Made by a program: the position numbers and the translations under genes | NCBI RefSeq assembly: GCF_000021685.1 | Contig: NC_011959.1 | Span: 310,001-374,000 of the forward strand | Reading direction: 5' to 3' | Length of the DNA: 64,000 bases | Origin: Thermomicrobium roseum DSM 5159 | Lineage (GTDB): Bacteria > Chloroflexota > Chloroflexia > Thermomicrobiales > Thermomicrobiaceae | The notes under the pieces: generated by a model | What the model was told of the DNA's origin: nothing | Database searches by the model: none | The model's input: only the letters and a program-made list of their open reading frames with translations | Shown here: in pieces, positions 30,738 through 39,992 of the stretch | Numbering within the stretch: position 1 is the first letter of the stretch | How the letters are laid out: each line of letters starts with the position of its first letter

Positions 30738-31725
30738 CCTGGCGATGGAACTCGTGCGTACAACGGAGGCCGCTGCATTGGCCGCGGCCCAATGGGTCGG
30801 GCGTGGAGACAAGAACGCAGCGGATGCCGCAGCGGTGCAGGCGATGCGGCGGATGCTTTCGACGGTGCACATGAAGGGAATCGTCGTCATCGGCGAGGGG
30901 GAAAAGGATCAGGCGCCGATGCTGTACATCGGCGAGGAAGTGGGAACCGGAGAGCCGCCGGAAAGCGATTTGGCGGTCGATCCGATCGATGGGACGCGGC
31001 TGTGCGCCAACGGCATGCCAGGTGCCGTCTCGGTCGTTGCCTTGGCCGAGCGGGGTTCGATGTATTACCCGCCGGGAATCGTCTACATGAACAAGATCGC
31101 GGTAGGGCCGGAAGCCGCGCACGCGATCGATATTCGACTTTCCCCCACCGAGAACTTGCACCGGATCGCCGAAGCGAAACGGATGAGTGTCCGACTGTTG
31201 ACGGTCGTTGTGTTGGACCGTCCCCGCCACCAGGCACTGATCGAGGAGATCCGCCGTGCGGGAGCTCGCATTCGGCTGATCACCGATGGCGATGTGGCGG
31301 GTGCCGTGATGACCGCTTTCCCGGAATCGGGTGTCGATGTGTTGATGGGTATCGGTGGTTCACCGGAAGCGGTCGTCGCGGCGGCAGCGCTCAAGTGCGT
31401 TGGCGGGGCGATTCAGTGCACGCTGTATCCGCGTGACGAAGAAGAACGCCAGCGCGCACGCGAACTCGGGCTCGAACTCGAGAAGGTTTTCACGGCTGAC
31501 GACCTGGTGCGCTCGGACAACGTCTTCTTCGCCATGACCGGGATCACGACCGGGGATCTGGTGGAAGGAGTTCGCTTCACGCGGCACGGTGCCGAGACGC
31601 ACTCGATCGTGATGCGATCTCGAACCGGGACGATCCGGCGGATCGCGGCCGAGCACCGGCTGGCGAAGGTACAGGAATACCAGACGATCGCGTTTGACAC
31701 GGATGGTAGAGTCATGGTAGAGTAA
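30718..31725 (+). CDS. glpX: Fructose-1,6-bisphosphatase, class II (GlpX)
   Basis: This 335-residue enzyme hydrolyses fructose 1,6-bisphosphate in gluconeogenesis. The metal-binding loops GEGEKDQAPML and VDPIDGTRL are characteristic of the GlpX type. The start overlaps the end of dinG by 20 bases, with AAGGAGGATC upstream, so it is translationally linked. It is the only FBPase seen in the window. A short hairpin follows the stop. Some homologues also act on sedoheptulose 1,7-bisphosphate. Confidence 0.95.
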   Translation: MDQLDRNLAMELVRTTEAAALAAAQWVGRGDKNAADAAAVQAMRRMLSTVHMKGIVVIGEGEKDQAPMLYIGEEVGTGEPPESDLAVDPIDGTRLCANGMPGAVSVVALAERGSMYYPPGIVYMNKIAVGPEAAHAIDIRLSPTENLHRIAEAKRMSVRLLTVVVLDRPRHQALIEEIRRAGARIRLITDGDVAGAVMTAFPESGVDVLMGIGGSPEAVVAAAALKCVGGAIQCTLYPRDEEERQRARELGLELEKVFTADDLVRSDNVFFAMTGITTGDLVEGVRFTRHGAETHSIVMRSRTGTIRRIAAEHRLAKVQEYQTIAFDTDGRVMVE

Positions 31726-31730
31726 AAGAG

Positions 31731-31746
31731 CGCGGGTTGACCCGCG
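31731..31746 (+). terminator. Possible terminator after glpX
   Basis: CGCGGG-TTGA-CCCGCG starts 5 bases after the stop and is followed by TTGTCT. It is short but well placed. Confidence 0.5.
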
Positions 31747-32049
31747 TTGTCTCATGCCTCTCCATCGTGCCCCGGTCTCGAACCAGTCCTGTTGACGCTT
31801 CGAAGACCGGCATCTCTCACGGGAAATCGAAAGACGCGCACAAGAGGTTTCCGAGATTTGTCCGCACTGCGATCACCGTTTTCGCGCACGAAGCCAGCCT
31901 GGGCCGTTCCGACTCCTCCGCGGGGGTGATCGGGCGGTTCACCTGGTCTCCGTGCGGCGAGCGGTTCACCCGGAATGTTCGAGAGGACGAACCAAGTAGA
32001 GGAGAACGAACGCGTGGCAAAACGAACCGATTCGAGGAGGGCGGAACTT
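31747..32049 (+). other. Rho leader region
   Basis: About 300 bases before rho hold no clear gene. GCGGTTCACC occurs twice (31934-31943 and 31961-31970), 27 bases apart. rho leaders often control their own termination, but no specific element is recognised here. Confidence 0.4.
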
Positions 32050-33354
32050 ATGGATCCTGTTGCACCCACCACGACTACAGTCGAAGAGGTCAAGGAGACT
32101 CCGACGCTTACCGCAGCCGAGCTCCAGGACAAGAGTCTCGAGGAACTCCAAACGATCGCCCGGGACTTCGGCATCCCGAATGCGCAGCGGTTGCGCAAGA
32201 TGGAACTCGTAAACAAGATCCTGCGCGCCCAGATCGAGCGCGAGGGGGGGATTTTCGGGGAAGGTGTCCTCGAAATCACCGAAGACGGATTCGGATTCCT
32301 CCGCGGTGAACGCTATTTGCCGGGTCCCAATGACGTCTACGTGTCGCAGTCGCAGATCCGACGCTTCGGCCTGCGCCAGGGAGACTGGGTCGCTGGGCAA
32401 GTGCGTCCGCCGAAGGAGAACGAGAAGTACTACAGCCTGCTTCGAGTCGATGCCGTCAATGGCATGGACCCGGAGTTGGCGCGGCGACGACCGAGTTTCG
32501 ATACCCTGACTCCGATTTTCCCGATGGAACTGATCAATCTGGAGACCGAGCCGCACATCCTGTCGACGCGGCTGGTCAACCTGGTCGCGCCGATCGGACG
32601 CGGGCAGCGTGGTCTCATCGTGTCGCCGCCCAAGGCCGGAAAGACAGTTCTGCTGAAGCACATCGCGAATGGCATCACGACCAACTACAAGGACATCCAT
32701 CTCATCGTGTTGCTCATCGGTGAGCGCCCTGAGGAAGTAACGGACATGCGGCGCTCCGTCGACGGTGAGGTCATTTCCTCGACCTTCGACGAACCGGTCG
32801 AAGACCACATCCGAGTAGCGGAAATGACGCTCGAGCGGGCCAAACGATTGGTCGAGTGCGGTATGGACGTGGTGATCTTGCTCGACTCGATCACCCGGCT
32901 GGCTCGTGCTTATAACCTGAGTGTTCCGCCGAGCGGGCGAACGCTTTCCGGTGGTATCGACCCGGTCGCGCTCTACCCGCCCAAGCGCTTCTTCGGTGCT
33001 GCGCGCAATATCGAAGGCGGTGGGAGCCTCACCATCATCGCCACCTGCTTGGTCGATACCGGATCCCGTATGGACGACGTCATTTACGAGGAGTTCAAGG
33101 GCACCGGCAACATGGAATTGCACCTCGACCGCAAGCTTGCCGAGCGGCGTATCTTTCCGGCGATCGACATCCAGCGCTCGGGGACACGGCGCGAGGAATT
33201 GTTGTTGGACGAGCAGACCTTGCGCCAGGTCTGGACGATGCGACGCATGGTGTCGATGCTCGGCGGGACCGATGGCACGGAACTCGTGCTGGGCCGGCTG
33301 GCGCGGACGCAGAACAACGCAGAGTTCTTGGCGACGTTGCACAAGGATCTCTGA
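32050..33354 (+). CDS. rho: Transcription termination factor Rho
   Basis: This 434-residue hexameric RNA helicase ends transcription at Rho-dependent sites. It has an N-terminal helical Rho_N part (ELQDKSLEELQTIARDFG), the cold-shock-like RNA-binding domain (GFGFLRGERYLPGPNDVYVS) and a RecA-type motor with Walker A PPKAGKT (about 193-199) and RARAYN-like LARAYNLSVPPSGRTLSGG. Two starts compete: ATG 32050 (GAGGAGGGCGG upstream) and GTG 32014 (AGAGGAGA upstream), adding 12 residues. I chose the ATG. A small membrane-protein gene follows after 21 bases. Confidence 0.96.
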   Translation: MDPVAPTTTTVEEVKETPTLTAAELQDKSLEELQTIARDFGIPNAQRLRKMELVNKILRAQIEREGGIFGEGVLEITEDGFGFLRGERYLPGPNDVYVSQSQIRRFGLRQGDWVAGQVRPPKENEKYYSLLRVDAVNGMDPELARRRPSFDTLTPIFPMELINLETEPHILSTRLVNLVAPIGRGQRGLIVSPPKAGKTVLLKHIANGITTNYKDIHLIVLLIGERPEEVTDMRRSVDGEVISSTFDEPVEDHIRVAEMTLERAKRLVECGMDVVILLDSITRLARAYNLSVPPSGRTLSGGIDPVALYPPKRFFGAARNIEGGGSLTIIATCLVDTGSRMDDVIYEEFKGTGNMELHLDRKLAERRIFPAIDIQRSGTRREELLLDEQTLRQVWTMRRMVSMLGGTDGTELVLGRLARTQNNAEFLATLHKDL

Positions 33355-33375
33355 GTCGAATGGACGTCGGACCCG

Positions 33376-33816
33376 ATGGTTCGCGAGCCTCTCGTGCGCT
33401 CACCTGAGCGTGAATGGAGCGATCGAGACATTCTCATGCTGGTCGCGGTGGCGGCGACAGCCGTCCTCTGGCCGATCGGGCTGCTGTTGACCTGGGCGAG
33501 TGTCCGCTGGCGCTTGCGGGACAAGCTGATCGCGACGATCCTCCCGTTGGCGGGCCTGATCCTTTCCCTCGTGATCCTCCCGGCGGGAGCGCGCGGGATC
33601 GGTTTGAGTGGCCCCTCCGGACTCGCCTGGACGGTCGAAGTCGGGCACTACGCAGGCCTGGTCGGAGCGCCGCTGCTTGCTGCCCTCTATCTCGGTATAC
33701 GGGCGCGGCTGCCAGCACGTCTCCTCGGTGGGCTGGTGCTCCTGGCGCTCGCCATCCTGGCGCTCGGACAACTCGCCTTTTTCCTGGGCGGTCGGTTGCA
33801 TCCCGGCGGAGCCTGA
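33376..33816 (+). CDS. Small membrane protein of unknown function
   Basis: This 146-residue protein has about four hydrophobic helices (20-42, 52-70, 87-108 and 113-136) and a short charged N-terminus. No family is recognised. It begins 21 bases after rho on the same strand and is likely transcribed with it. It is convergent with the alpha/beta hydrolase gene, whose stop is only 5 bases away. Confidence 0.65.
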   Translation: MVREPLVRSPEREWSDRDILMLVAVAATAVLWPIGLLLTWASVRWRLRDKLIATILPLAGLILSLVILPAGARGIGLSGPSGLAWTVEVGHYAGLVGAPLLAALYLGIRARLPARLLGGLVLLALAILALGQLAFFLGGRLHPGGA

Positions 33817-33821
33817 GCGCT

Positions 33822-34580
33822 TCAGCTGCTGGCTCGCTCGGCGCGCAGGAGAAAGTCGAGCAAGACGAGTCCAGCAATATGCGGGAGTAAGCGATGTGGG
33901 AAATGACCGGCGCGCGGCAGGAGACAGAGTTCTCCTGCCGGTAGCCGGCTGGCGATGTCGACGAGCCACGGCGCAGGGGCCACCGGATCATTGTCGCCGC
34001 TCATGAGTAACACCGGGCAAGTGAGCGACTCGACCCCAGCCTGCCACTCGCGCATCTCGGGCGGCTGCTCCTTGCTATCGCGAATGAAATTGGCGAGGAG
34101 TCGGTCGCGGGCGTGGTGCGGGCCATGCGCGCGGTGCAGGTGGGCGTACTCAGCTTCGTTGGAGGGAAACTGTTCCTCGATGATTTGCCGGGTGTAAGCG
34201 GCCGTGGAGGGAGCGGCGAAATTGGGCGGGCCGATGAGCACGAGAGACCGTGGATGGATGGCACCCTCGACAGCCAGGCGCGTCGCGACCATGGCGCCGA
34301 GGCTCGCTCCGACGAGATGCGCGGACTCGATCCCCAGCCGCCGCACGAGTTCAGCGATATCAGTCGTGAACCCGGGCAGCGTCAGGCGCCCACCGGGATC
34401 GCTGCTTCGTCCATGTGCTCGGAGGTCGGGGGCTATGACGTCGAAGGAGCGGCGCAGGGTATCGAAGATGGCAAGCCAACTCTCGCTGGTTCCGAAGTAC
34501 TGGTGGAGGAGGATAACCGGAGGGCCCGTCCCAGCTCGACTGTAGTACAAGCGTACGTGGCTGAGATCACAGAACGGCAT
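33822..34580 (-). CDS. Alpha/beta hydrolase
   Basis: This 252-residue alpha/beta-hydrolase has nucleophile Ser93 in VGASLGAM, the acid Asp in MSGDNDPVAP and the His in RAGHFPH. Oxyanion region LLHQYFGTSESW follows strand 3. It is the size of esterase, enol-lactonase and haloalkane-dehalogenase-like members; the substrate is unknown. GAGGAGGGG precedes the ATG. It is divergent from the COG3044-type ATPase gene. Confidence 0.85.
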   Translation of the reverse strand: MPFCDLSHVRLYYSRAGTGPPVILLHQYFGTSESWLAIFDTLRRSFDVIAPDLRAHGRSSDPGGRLTLPGFTTDIAELVRRLGIESAHLVGASLGAMVATRLAVEGAIHPRSLVLIGPPNFAAPSTAAYTRQIIEEQFPSNEAEYAHLHRAHGPHHARDRLLANFIRDSKEQPPEMREWQAGVESLTCPVLLMSGDNDPVAPAPWLVDIASRLPAGELCLLPRAGHFPHRLLPHIAGLVLLDFLLRAERASS

Positions 34581-34667
34581 CTTCCCCTCCTCGCTGACAG
34601 GGCACTGCCGGAGCCGGCCAGCCGAACCACTATACTCACTGCCGAGCGCTCAGGGGGAGGGATTGGT

Positions 34668-36388
34668 GTGCGCGACGTCAGTGCGCTCCGGACGATTCTC
34701 CGGCGTATCGATCGTCGGGGTTACAAGGCCTACGAGGAGCTTCGCGGCTTCTTTCGGCTCGGGGATATCATCCTGGCGATCGATCACGTGCAGGGTGATC
34801 CATATGCGCCTCCGTCGCGCGTGCGCGTGATCGTGGAGCGTTCGCGGCTCGTCTTTCCCCCCTGACGAATCGGATACGGCGGGTCGCATTGGAGGATTTT
34901 CTCGCTCGGCGTGCACGGCGAGCCATCGATCGAGTCGGGCGTCGGCGGACGGGAACCGGTCGCTCGGGGATTATCCAGGTCGATGCCGGTGGTCAGGAGG
35001 TTCTCGAACGCACCGCCTGCCGGATCAGCGACGATCGGGTCGAATTGCGCCTTTCAGTGGGACTACCAGCAGCTGGTCGAACGGTGCTCGGTGATGTGGC
35101 GGAAGACTTGCTCACGGCCGCGCTGCCCGAAATCGCTCGATATGCTCTCTGGCTCGATCGGACGGCGCTTCAGGAAGCAGAACGGTTCATCGCGGTGGTC
35201 GAAGATGCGGAAGCGCTGCGCGAGCAGTTGCCCAGGGCCGGTCTCGTCGCTTTCATCGGCCGAGGAGCGATCCTGCCGCGCAGGAGCGGTGTCAGTCAGG
35301 AGCCACTGACCGATGGAGTCGTTCCCTTCGAGCCACCGCCGAGTTTGGAAGTCGAACTGGCGACTCCGCACAGTGGTCGCCTTCGTGGGATGGGTATTCC
35401 AGAGGGAGTCACGCTCATCGTCGGTGGCGGATTCCACGGCAAGTCGACGCTTCTCGAGGCACTGGCCCGCGGAGTCTACAATCACATCCCCGGCGATGGA
35501 CGAGAGCGAGTCGTGACGCGAGCCGATGCCGTGGTGATTCGAGCGGAGGATGGCCGTCGCGTTGTCGGTGTCGATCTCTCACCGTTCATACGTGACCTCC
35601 CGCTCGGTCGCTCGACGACCTGTTTCACCAGCGAGGATGCGAGCGGATCGACCTCGCAGGCATCCAATATCCTCGAAGCGTTGGAGGCCGGTGCTCGGGT
35701 GCTTCTCATGGACGAGGACACCTGTGCCACGAACTTCATGATCCGCGACCACCTGATGCGCGAACTTGTCCCTGCTGAAGCTGAACCGATCGTCCCCTTC
35801 ATCGATCGTGTCCGCCAGCTGCACCGCGAGGCAGGTGTTTCGACCATTCTGGTAATGGGTGGTGCGGGCGACTATCTGCACGTGGCAGATACGGTCATCT
35901 GGATGCACGCCTATCACCCACGCGACGTGACGGCTCGCGCTCACGAACTCGCTCGTCAGCATGGAAACGGGGTGTTCGCTCCACCGAATCCCTGGCCAGG
36001 GGTGGTGCAGCGAGTACCGATTCCAGAAAGCATCGATCCGCGGCGACGGGAGCGAACGCGGATCAAGGCGCATGGCACCGAGGAAGTAACGTTCGGGTAC
36101 GAGTCGATCGATCTTCGACATGTCGAGCAGCTGGTCGATCCTAGTCAAGTGCGCGCGATCGGGTTGGCGCTGGCCTATGCCGTCGAGCATGACATCATCG
36201 ATGGGAAGCGGGCACTGTCGGCGATCCTCGATCTGGTGGACGAGATCGTTGACCGCGAGGGTCTGGATATCCTCTCACCGTACCGGGGCCACCCAGGCGA
36301 TCTGGCACGCCCGCGACGGTACGAGCTGGCAGCCGCCCTCAACCGGCTGAGGAGCCTGGAGGTGCGGCAGGTTCGCCTGGCTCCCTGA
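34668..36388 (+). pseudogene. Predicted ABC-class ATPase (COG3044 type), frameshifted near its start
   Basis: The N-terminus starts at GTG 34668 (GGGGGAGG upstream) with RRIDRRGYKAYEELRG and LAIDHVQGDPYAPPSRVRV, typical of COG3044 ATPases, and stops at TGA 34863-34865 just after a run of six C (34857-34862). The next frame continues in register as LTNRIRRVALEDFLARRAR and supplies the rest: Walker A GGGFHGKSTLLEAL, ASGSTSQASNILEALEAG and VLLMDEDTCATN. One extra C, or a -1 slip on CCC CCC TGA, gives one protein of about 573 residues, the family size. The function of the family is not established. If the frameshift is real, the downstream part could still start at TTG 34889 with GGAGG-poor context. 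A -10 TATACT lies at 34631-34636. Confidence 0.75.
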
Positions 36389-37136
36389 ACTGCGGACGAG
36401 TCGGACGCGTGCGTGCCTGGACGGCGGCAATGCCGCTGATCGCGGCGGTTTCCGCCCGGAGAATCAGCGGCCCCAGCGAGCGAAACTCCGCCCCGTGCCG
36501 TCGGAAGAGCGCGATTTCCTCGGCTGTCCACCCGCCTTCGGGGCCCACGGCGACAGTGACCGTCTGGTCTGGCGAGAACGAGGCGTGTGCGATCGCCTCC
36601 GCTTCGGGTGCTTCCCAAAAGACGAGCAAGCGAGCGGTGCGCACGGTGGCGAGTGCGCGGTCGAGCGTCGAGGGGGTGTCGATCTCAGGCAGCGTACCGC
36701 GCCCGCATTGCTCGCTGGCCTCCATGGCGATCCGCTGCCAACGCGCCAGACGTTGGGTCACATCGCGAAGGGCTAGATGAACAACAGTTCGTTGAGTGTG
36801 CAGGGGAACGATGCGAACGATGCCGAGTTCCGTCGCCTTTTCCACCACCAGGTCGAAGTGATCGTGACGCAGCAAGGCCTGCAGTAACACGATCGGTGGC
36901 GGGGGGAGGGGTCGTGCCGGCTGGGCATCGACGAGAACGGCGACCGTGCGCTCAGGATCGAGCTCGATGAGTTCGGCGACGAAATCGATCGCGCGACCAT
37001 CGCAGAGGAGCACCCGATCGCCTGGGCGCAGCCGCAGGACACGGACAAGCTGATGGCTCACGCGCCGAGGTAGGGTGACGCGAGCACCGAGTTCGAGATG
37101 TTCGGTCACGAAGAAGCGATGGCCCCGCCGGCTCAT
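36339..37136 (-). CDS. rsmE: 16S rRNA (uracil1498-N3)-methyltransferase RsmE
   Basis: This 265-residue SPOUT methyltransferase modifies U1498 of 16S rRNA. The PUA-like N-terminus (HRFFVTEHLELGARVTLP) is followed by KATELGIVRIVPLHTQRTV, VGPEGGWTAEEIALF and LGPLILRAETAAISGIAA, the SAM-binding knot motifs. The ATG overlaps the prmA stop by 4 bases. The 3' end overlaps the convergent COG3044-type gene by 50 bases, which is unusual; the overlapped C-terminal tail (QARTRPTRPQFREPGEPA) is probably unstructured. Confidence 0.93.
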   Translation of the reverse strand: MSRRGHRFFVTEHLELGARVTLPRRVSHQLVRVLRLRPGDRVLLCDGRAIDFVAELIELDPERTVAVLVDAQPARPLPPPPIVLLQALLRHDHFDLVVEKATELGIVRIVPLHTQRTVVHLALRDVTQRLARWQRIAMEASEQCGRGTLPEIDTPSTLDRALATVRTARLLVFWEAPEAEAIAHASFSPDQTVTVAVGPEGGWTAEEIALFRRHGAEFRSLGPLILRAETAAISGIAAVQARTRPTRPQFREPGEPAAPPGSSAG

Positions 37137-38053
37137 GGCCGATTCCGCCGCAGGAGCAGGCTCACCCAATCACCGTCCTGCCGGCGCTCGACGAGTTCAG
37201 TGCCGAGATCGTGATAACGGCGACGGACTCCCTCCTCGGCTGTGTCGATGATGCCGCTGAGGACGAGGTGAGCGCCGGGCCGTGCAGCCCGCACCAAGCG
37301 CGGCCCCGCTTCGATCAAGACGCGGGCAACGATATTGGCCACGACGAGGTCATAGGCCTCGCGATCAGTGAGGTCCTCGGTGACATCGCCGATGCGCACC
37401 GTCGCACGATCGGCGACGCCGTTCCGCTCCAGGTTCTCCCGCAGGACCTCGCCAGCAACCGGATCGATTTCCCATGCCGTGACCGACCGAGCACCGAGCG
37501 CGAGCGCAGCGATGGAAAGGATGCCCGACCCAGCTCCAGCATCGAGGACGCTCATGCCGGGGGTGACCAAGCGTTCCAACCAGAGGAGACAGTGCTGGGT
37601 AGTCGGGTGGAGCCCCGTTCCGAAGGCCATACCAGGATCGAGGTGAACGACGATCTCGTCGTCGCGTGATTCGTAAGGGATCCAGGAAGGCCGGATGACG
37701 ATCCGGTGGCCGATGCGCGTCACCGGGAAATGGCTCTTCCATGCCTCGGCCCACTCCTCCTCGGCGAGTGTCCGCAGGCGAAGTTCACCGATACGCCCGA
37801 GTTGGCTCAGGTGCCAAAGCCCATGTCGGAGTCGTTCGACTGTGGCATCGACCTGCTCGTCGAGCGGCAGATAGGTCGCGATGAGAACCGGAGTCGCCGG
37901 ATCGATGGTCGCGTTTTCTCCGTCGGGATCCTGTGCTACCGGGTGAAAGACGGCGGCTCCCTGCTGGTAGCCGAAGCGGGCGAACAGTTCGGCGACTGCA
38001 TCGGCGACCTCAGCATCAGTCTCGACAGCGACTTCGAGCCAACGCGCAGGCAT
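37133..38053 (-). CDS. prmA: Ribosomal protein L11 methyltransferase
   Basis: This 306-residue PrmA trimethylates ribosomal protein L11. The N-terminal L11-recognition domain (about 1-100) precedes the class I methyltransferase domain, with LDPGMAFGTGLHPTTQHCL, SAM-binding motif LDAGAGSGILSIAALALGA and VANIVARVL. It lies 4 bases after the nucleotidyltransferase gene and overlaps rsmE, forming a three-gene minus-strand run that groups two translation-machinery methylases. Confidence 0.94.
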   Translation of the reverse strand: MPARWLEVAVETDAEVADAVAELFARFGYQQGAAVFHPVAQDPDGENATIDPATPVLIATYLPLDEQVDATVERLRHGLWHLSQLGRIGELRLRTLAEEEWAEAWKSHFPVTRIGHRIVIRPSWIPYESRDDEIVVHLDPGMAFGTGLHPTTQHCLLWLERLVTPGMSVLDAGAGSGILSIAALALGARSVTAWEIDPVAGEVLRENLERNGVADRATVRIGDVTEDLTDREAYDLVVANIVARVLIEAGPRLVRAARPGAHLVLSGIIDTAEEGVRRRYHDLGTELVERRQDGDWVSLLLRRNRP

Positions 38054-38057
38054 CAGC

Positions 38058-39050
38058 TCATGCTCCGTCTCGTCCGGAGAAGGTGATCTCCGAGGAATCG
38101 CCGACGTTCACGCGCACGAAGTCACCGAGTACCCGGGCGCGGCGACCGACGATTGAGCGGTGCAGCATAACGCCGTTGATGGTCGCCTCCTCGTCGATGA
38201 TCGAGTCGGTGACGATCGCGTGGGAGACGACCGCGCCCGGACCGATGCTCACGTAAGGACCGATCACGGCGTGCTCGATGCGGGCAGTGGGATCGATCAC
38301 GACCGGTGGAACGACGACGGCGGTCGGGAAGGACGGCTGTGGGCCGGCTTGACGGTCCAGGAGGAAACGATTGGTTTCGAGGAGCGCTTCGACCGTGCCG
38401 CAATCCTCCCAAACCGAGACAGGTTGCGCCACGATCGTGCGGCCGCGGTCGATGAGGATCTGGATCGCTTCTGCCAAGTAGTACTCGTTCCCGCGCTTGC
38501 GGCCCTCGGCGATCTGCTGCTCGATCGCAGCGATGAGGTCTCCGAAGTCACGGAAGTAATACACCCCGACCACGGCGAGCCGAGAGACCGGTTGCGCTGG
38601 CTTTTCGACCAGTTGGGCGATCCGTCCGTCTTCGACGATGACGACACCGAAGCGGCGGGGATCGTCGACCTCTTTCACGAAAACGATTCCATCCCACGGA
38701 CAAGTGAGAACCGCTTCGAGGTTGGCATCGAAAACGAGGTCGGGAAACACGACGAGCGTCGGACCATGGACGAGACCTTTAGCCTGGAGCAAGGCATGCG
38801 ATTGCCCGAGCGGCTCAGGTTGCTCGACGAACACAGCGTCGAATCGGTAGTGGGTGCGCACATACTCTTCGATCTGCTCGCCGAGATATCCGGTCACGAA
38901 GACGACGCGTTGGAGTGGCAACCGGTTCAGTCGGTCCAGGACATGGCCGAGGATCGGTTTCCCGGCGACGGTCACGAGCGGCTTGGGTTTGCTCCAGGTG
39001 TGGGGGCGAAGTCGGGTCCCCAGGCCGGCAACGGGAATCACCACGTGCAT
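38058..39050 (-). CDS. Sugar nucleotidyltransferase (RmlA/GlmU-like)
   Basis: This 330-residue enzyme has an N-terminal nucleotidyltransferase domain with GLGTRLRPHTWSKPKPL (the NTP-binding loop) and a C-terminal left-handed beta-helix of hexapeptide repeats (ARIEHAVIGPYVSIGPGAVV). It joins a nucleoside triphosphate to a sugar-1-phosphate; glucose-1-phosphate thymidylyltransferase of the long type is the best guess, with UDP- or GDP-sugar pyrophosphorylase possible. GGGAGGTGAG precedes the ATG. It is the first gene of a run with prmA and rsmE. Confidence 0.85.
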   Translation of the reverse strand: MHVVIPVAGLGTRLRPHTWSKPKPLVTVAGKPILGHVLDRLNRLPLQRVVFVTGYLGEQIEEYVRTHYRFDAVFVEQPEPLGQSHALLQAKGLVHGPTLVVFPDLVFDANLEAVLTCPWDGIVFVKEVDDPRRFGVVIVEDGRIAQLVEKPAQPVSRLAVVGVYYFRDFGDLIAAIEQQIAEGRKRGNEYYLAEAIQILIDRGRTIVAQPVSVWEDCGTVEALLETNRFLLDRQAGPQPSFPTAVVVPPVVIDPTARIEHAVIGPYVSIGPGAVVSHAIVTDSIIDEEATINGVMLHRSIVGRRARVLGDFVRVNVGDSSEITFSGRDGA

Positions 39051-39227
39051 CGGCTCACCTCCCTCGTCGGAATCGAGGGTGTGTCCTTCCCGAGCAGGTC
39101 CGATTCCAACGAGCGCCGAGTGTACCCGCGCTCGTGCTCGAGTCTGGGCGGATCGAGTTGCAGCGATCGCATTCGGCAGGATCCTCGTCCGCGGTCGCGC
39201 AGGGCAGAACGCTTGAGAAAACCGGGG

Positions 39228-39301
39228 TGCCCCCAGCGGGATTCGAACCCGCGATCTCCACCTTGAAAGGGTGGTGTCCTGGGCCTCTAGACGATGGGGG
39301 C
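39228..39301 (-). tRNA. tRNA-Glu (anticodon TTC)
   Basis: The minus strand folds into a complete cloverleaf: acceptor GCCCCCA/TGGGGGC plus discriminator A, anticodon stem CCACC/GGTGG with loop CTTTCAA (anticodon TTC), and T arm CGCGGGTTCGAATCCCGC. Length is 74 nt; the 3' CCA is not encoded (CCC follows). Confidence 0.97.
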
Positions 39302-39323
39302 CGGCGCCCACACAATCTCTAGC

Positions 39324-39353
39324 AGTATAAACTTTCCAGGGTGATTTCGTCAA
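39324..39353 (-). promoter_or_regulatory. Promoter of tRNA-Glu
   Basis: On the minus strand TTGACG (39353-39348), 18 bases, TATACT (39329-39324) lie about 23 bases upstream of the mature tRNA. Confidence 0.75.
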
Positions 39354-39380
39354 AGGCGCGTGCAAAGAGGAAAACGACCG

Positions 39381-39992
39381 ATGGATCATCCGCATTTTGC
39401 TCCCACGCCGACTGCCGTGGTGCGGGCCGACCGGGTCGAAGCCGTCGTGAATCGGTCGGTCGCATTCTGGGCCCGGCACTGGCTCGCTGGGCTCAACCTG
39501 CTCGCTGGTGTCTTCGCGTTCTTGCCGCTTCTCGCTCCCTGGCTCCTCGCGCAGGGGCACACGACATTGGCGTATGGTATCTATTTCGCCTACCGCTTCG
39601 TCTGTCATCAGAAACCGGAGCGGAGTTTTTTCCTCTTCGGTCACCAAATGGCGTACTGCCAGCGCGACCTGGCTATTTACCTGGGCGTTTTCGCGCTGGG
39701 AATGGTGTATGCGGTTGTCCGGCGCTGGCTCCGACCACTTTCCTGGCGGGGTGCGTTCCTGTTGTCGATGCCGATGGCGATCGATGGCCTGACGCAGCTC
39801 GTCGGTCTGCGGGAGAGTACGTGGCAGCTGCGGGTCTTCACCGGCGTCTCGTTCGCGCTGGCGACCGTCTGGTTCGTGTACCCTCGGCTCGAGAGCGGTT
39901 TCGCTGAGGTGCGGGCGGTGCTCGCTGCCCGATCACTGCAGATCGAGCGAGGAGCGGAGGGGACGAGCTGTGGCCAGGGTGCTGGCGAATAA
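39381..39992 (+). CDS. DUF2085 membrane protein
   Basis: This 203-residue protein has about four transmembrane helices (residues 33-57, 90-113, 124-142 and 148-166). FVCHQKPERSFFLFGHQMAY followed by Cys is the conserved Cys/His segment of DUF2085. The function of the family is unknown. GAGGAAAAC precedes the ATG. The end overlaps coaBC by 23 bases, so the two are cotranscribed. Confidence 0.8.
   Translation: MDHPHFAPTPTAVVRADRVEAVVNRSVAFWARHWLAGLNLLAGVFAFLPLLAPWLLAQGHTTLAYGIYFAYRFVCHQKPERSFFLFGHQMAYCQRDLAIYLGVFALGMVYAVVRRWLRPLSWRGAFLLSMPMAIDGLTQLVGLRESTWQLRVFTGVSFALATVWFVYPRLESGFAEVRAVLAARSLQIERGAEGTSCGQGAGE

Noticed and set aside
38160..39266. Plus-strand frame of 368 codons
   Set aside because: Antisense shadow of the sugar nucleotidyltransferase gene and tRNA-Glu.
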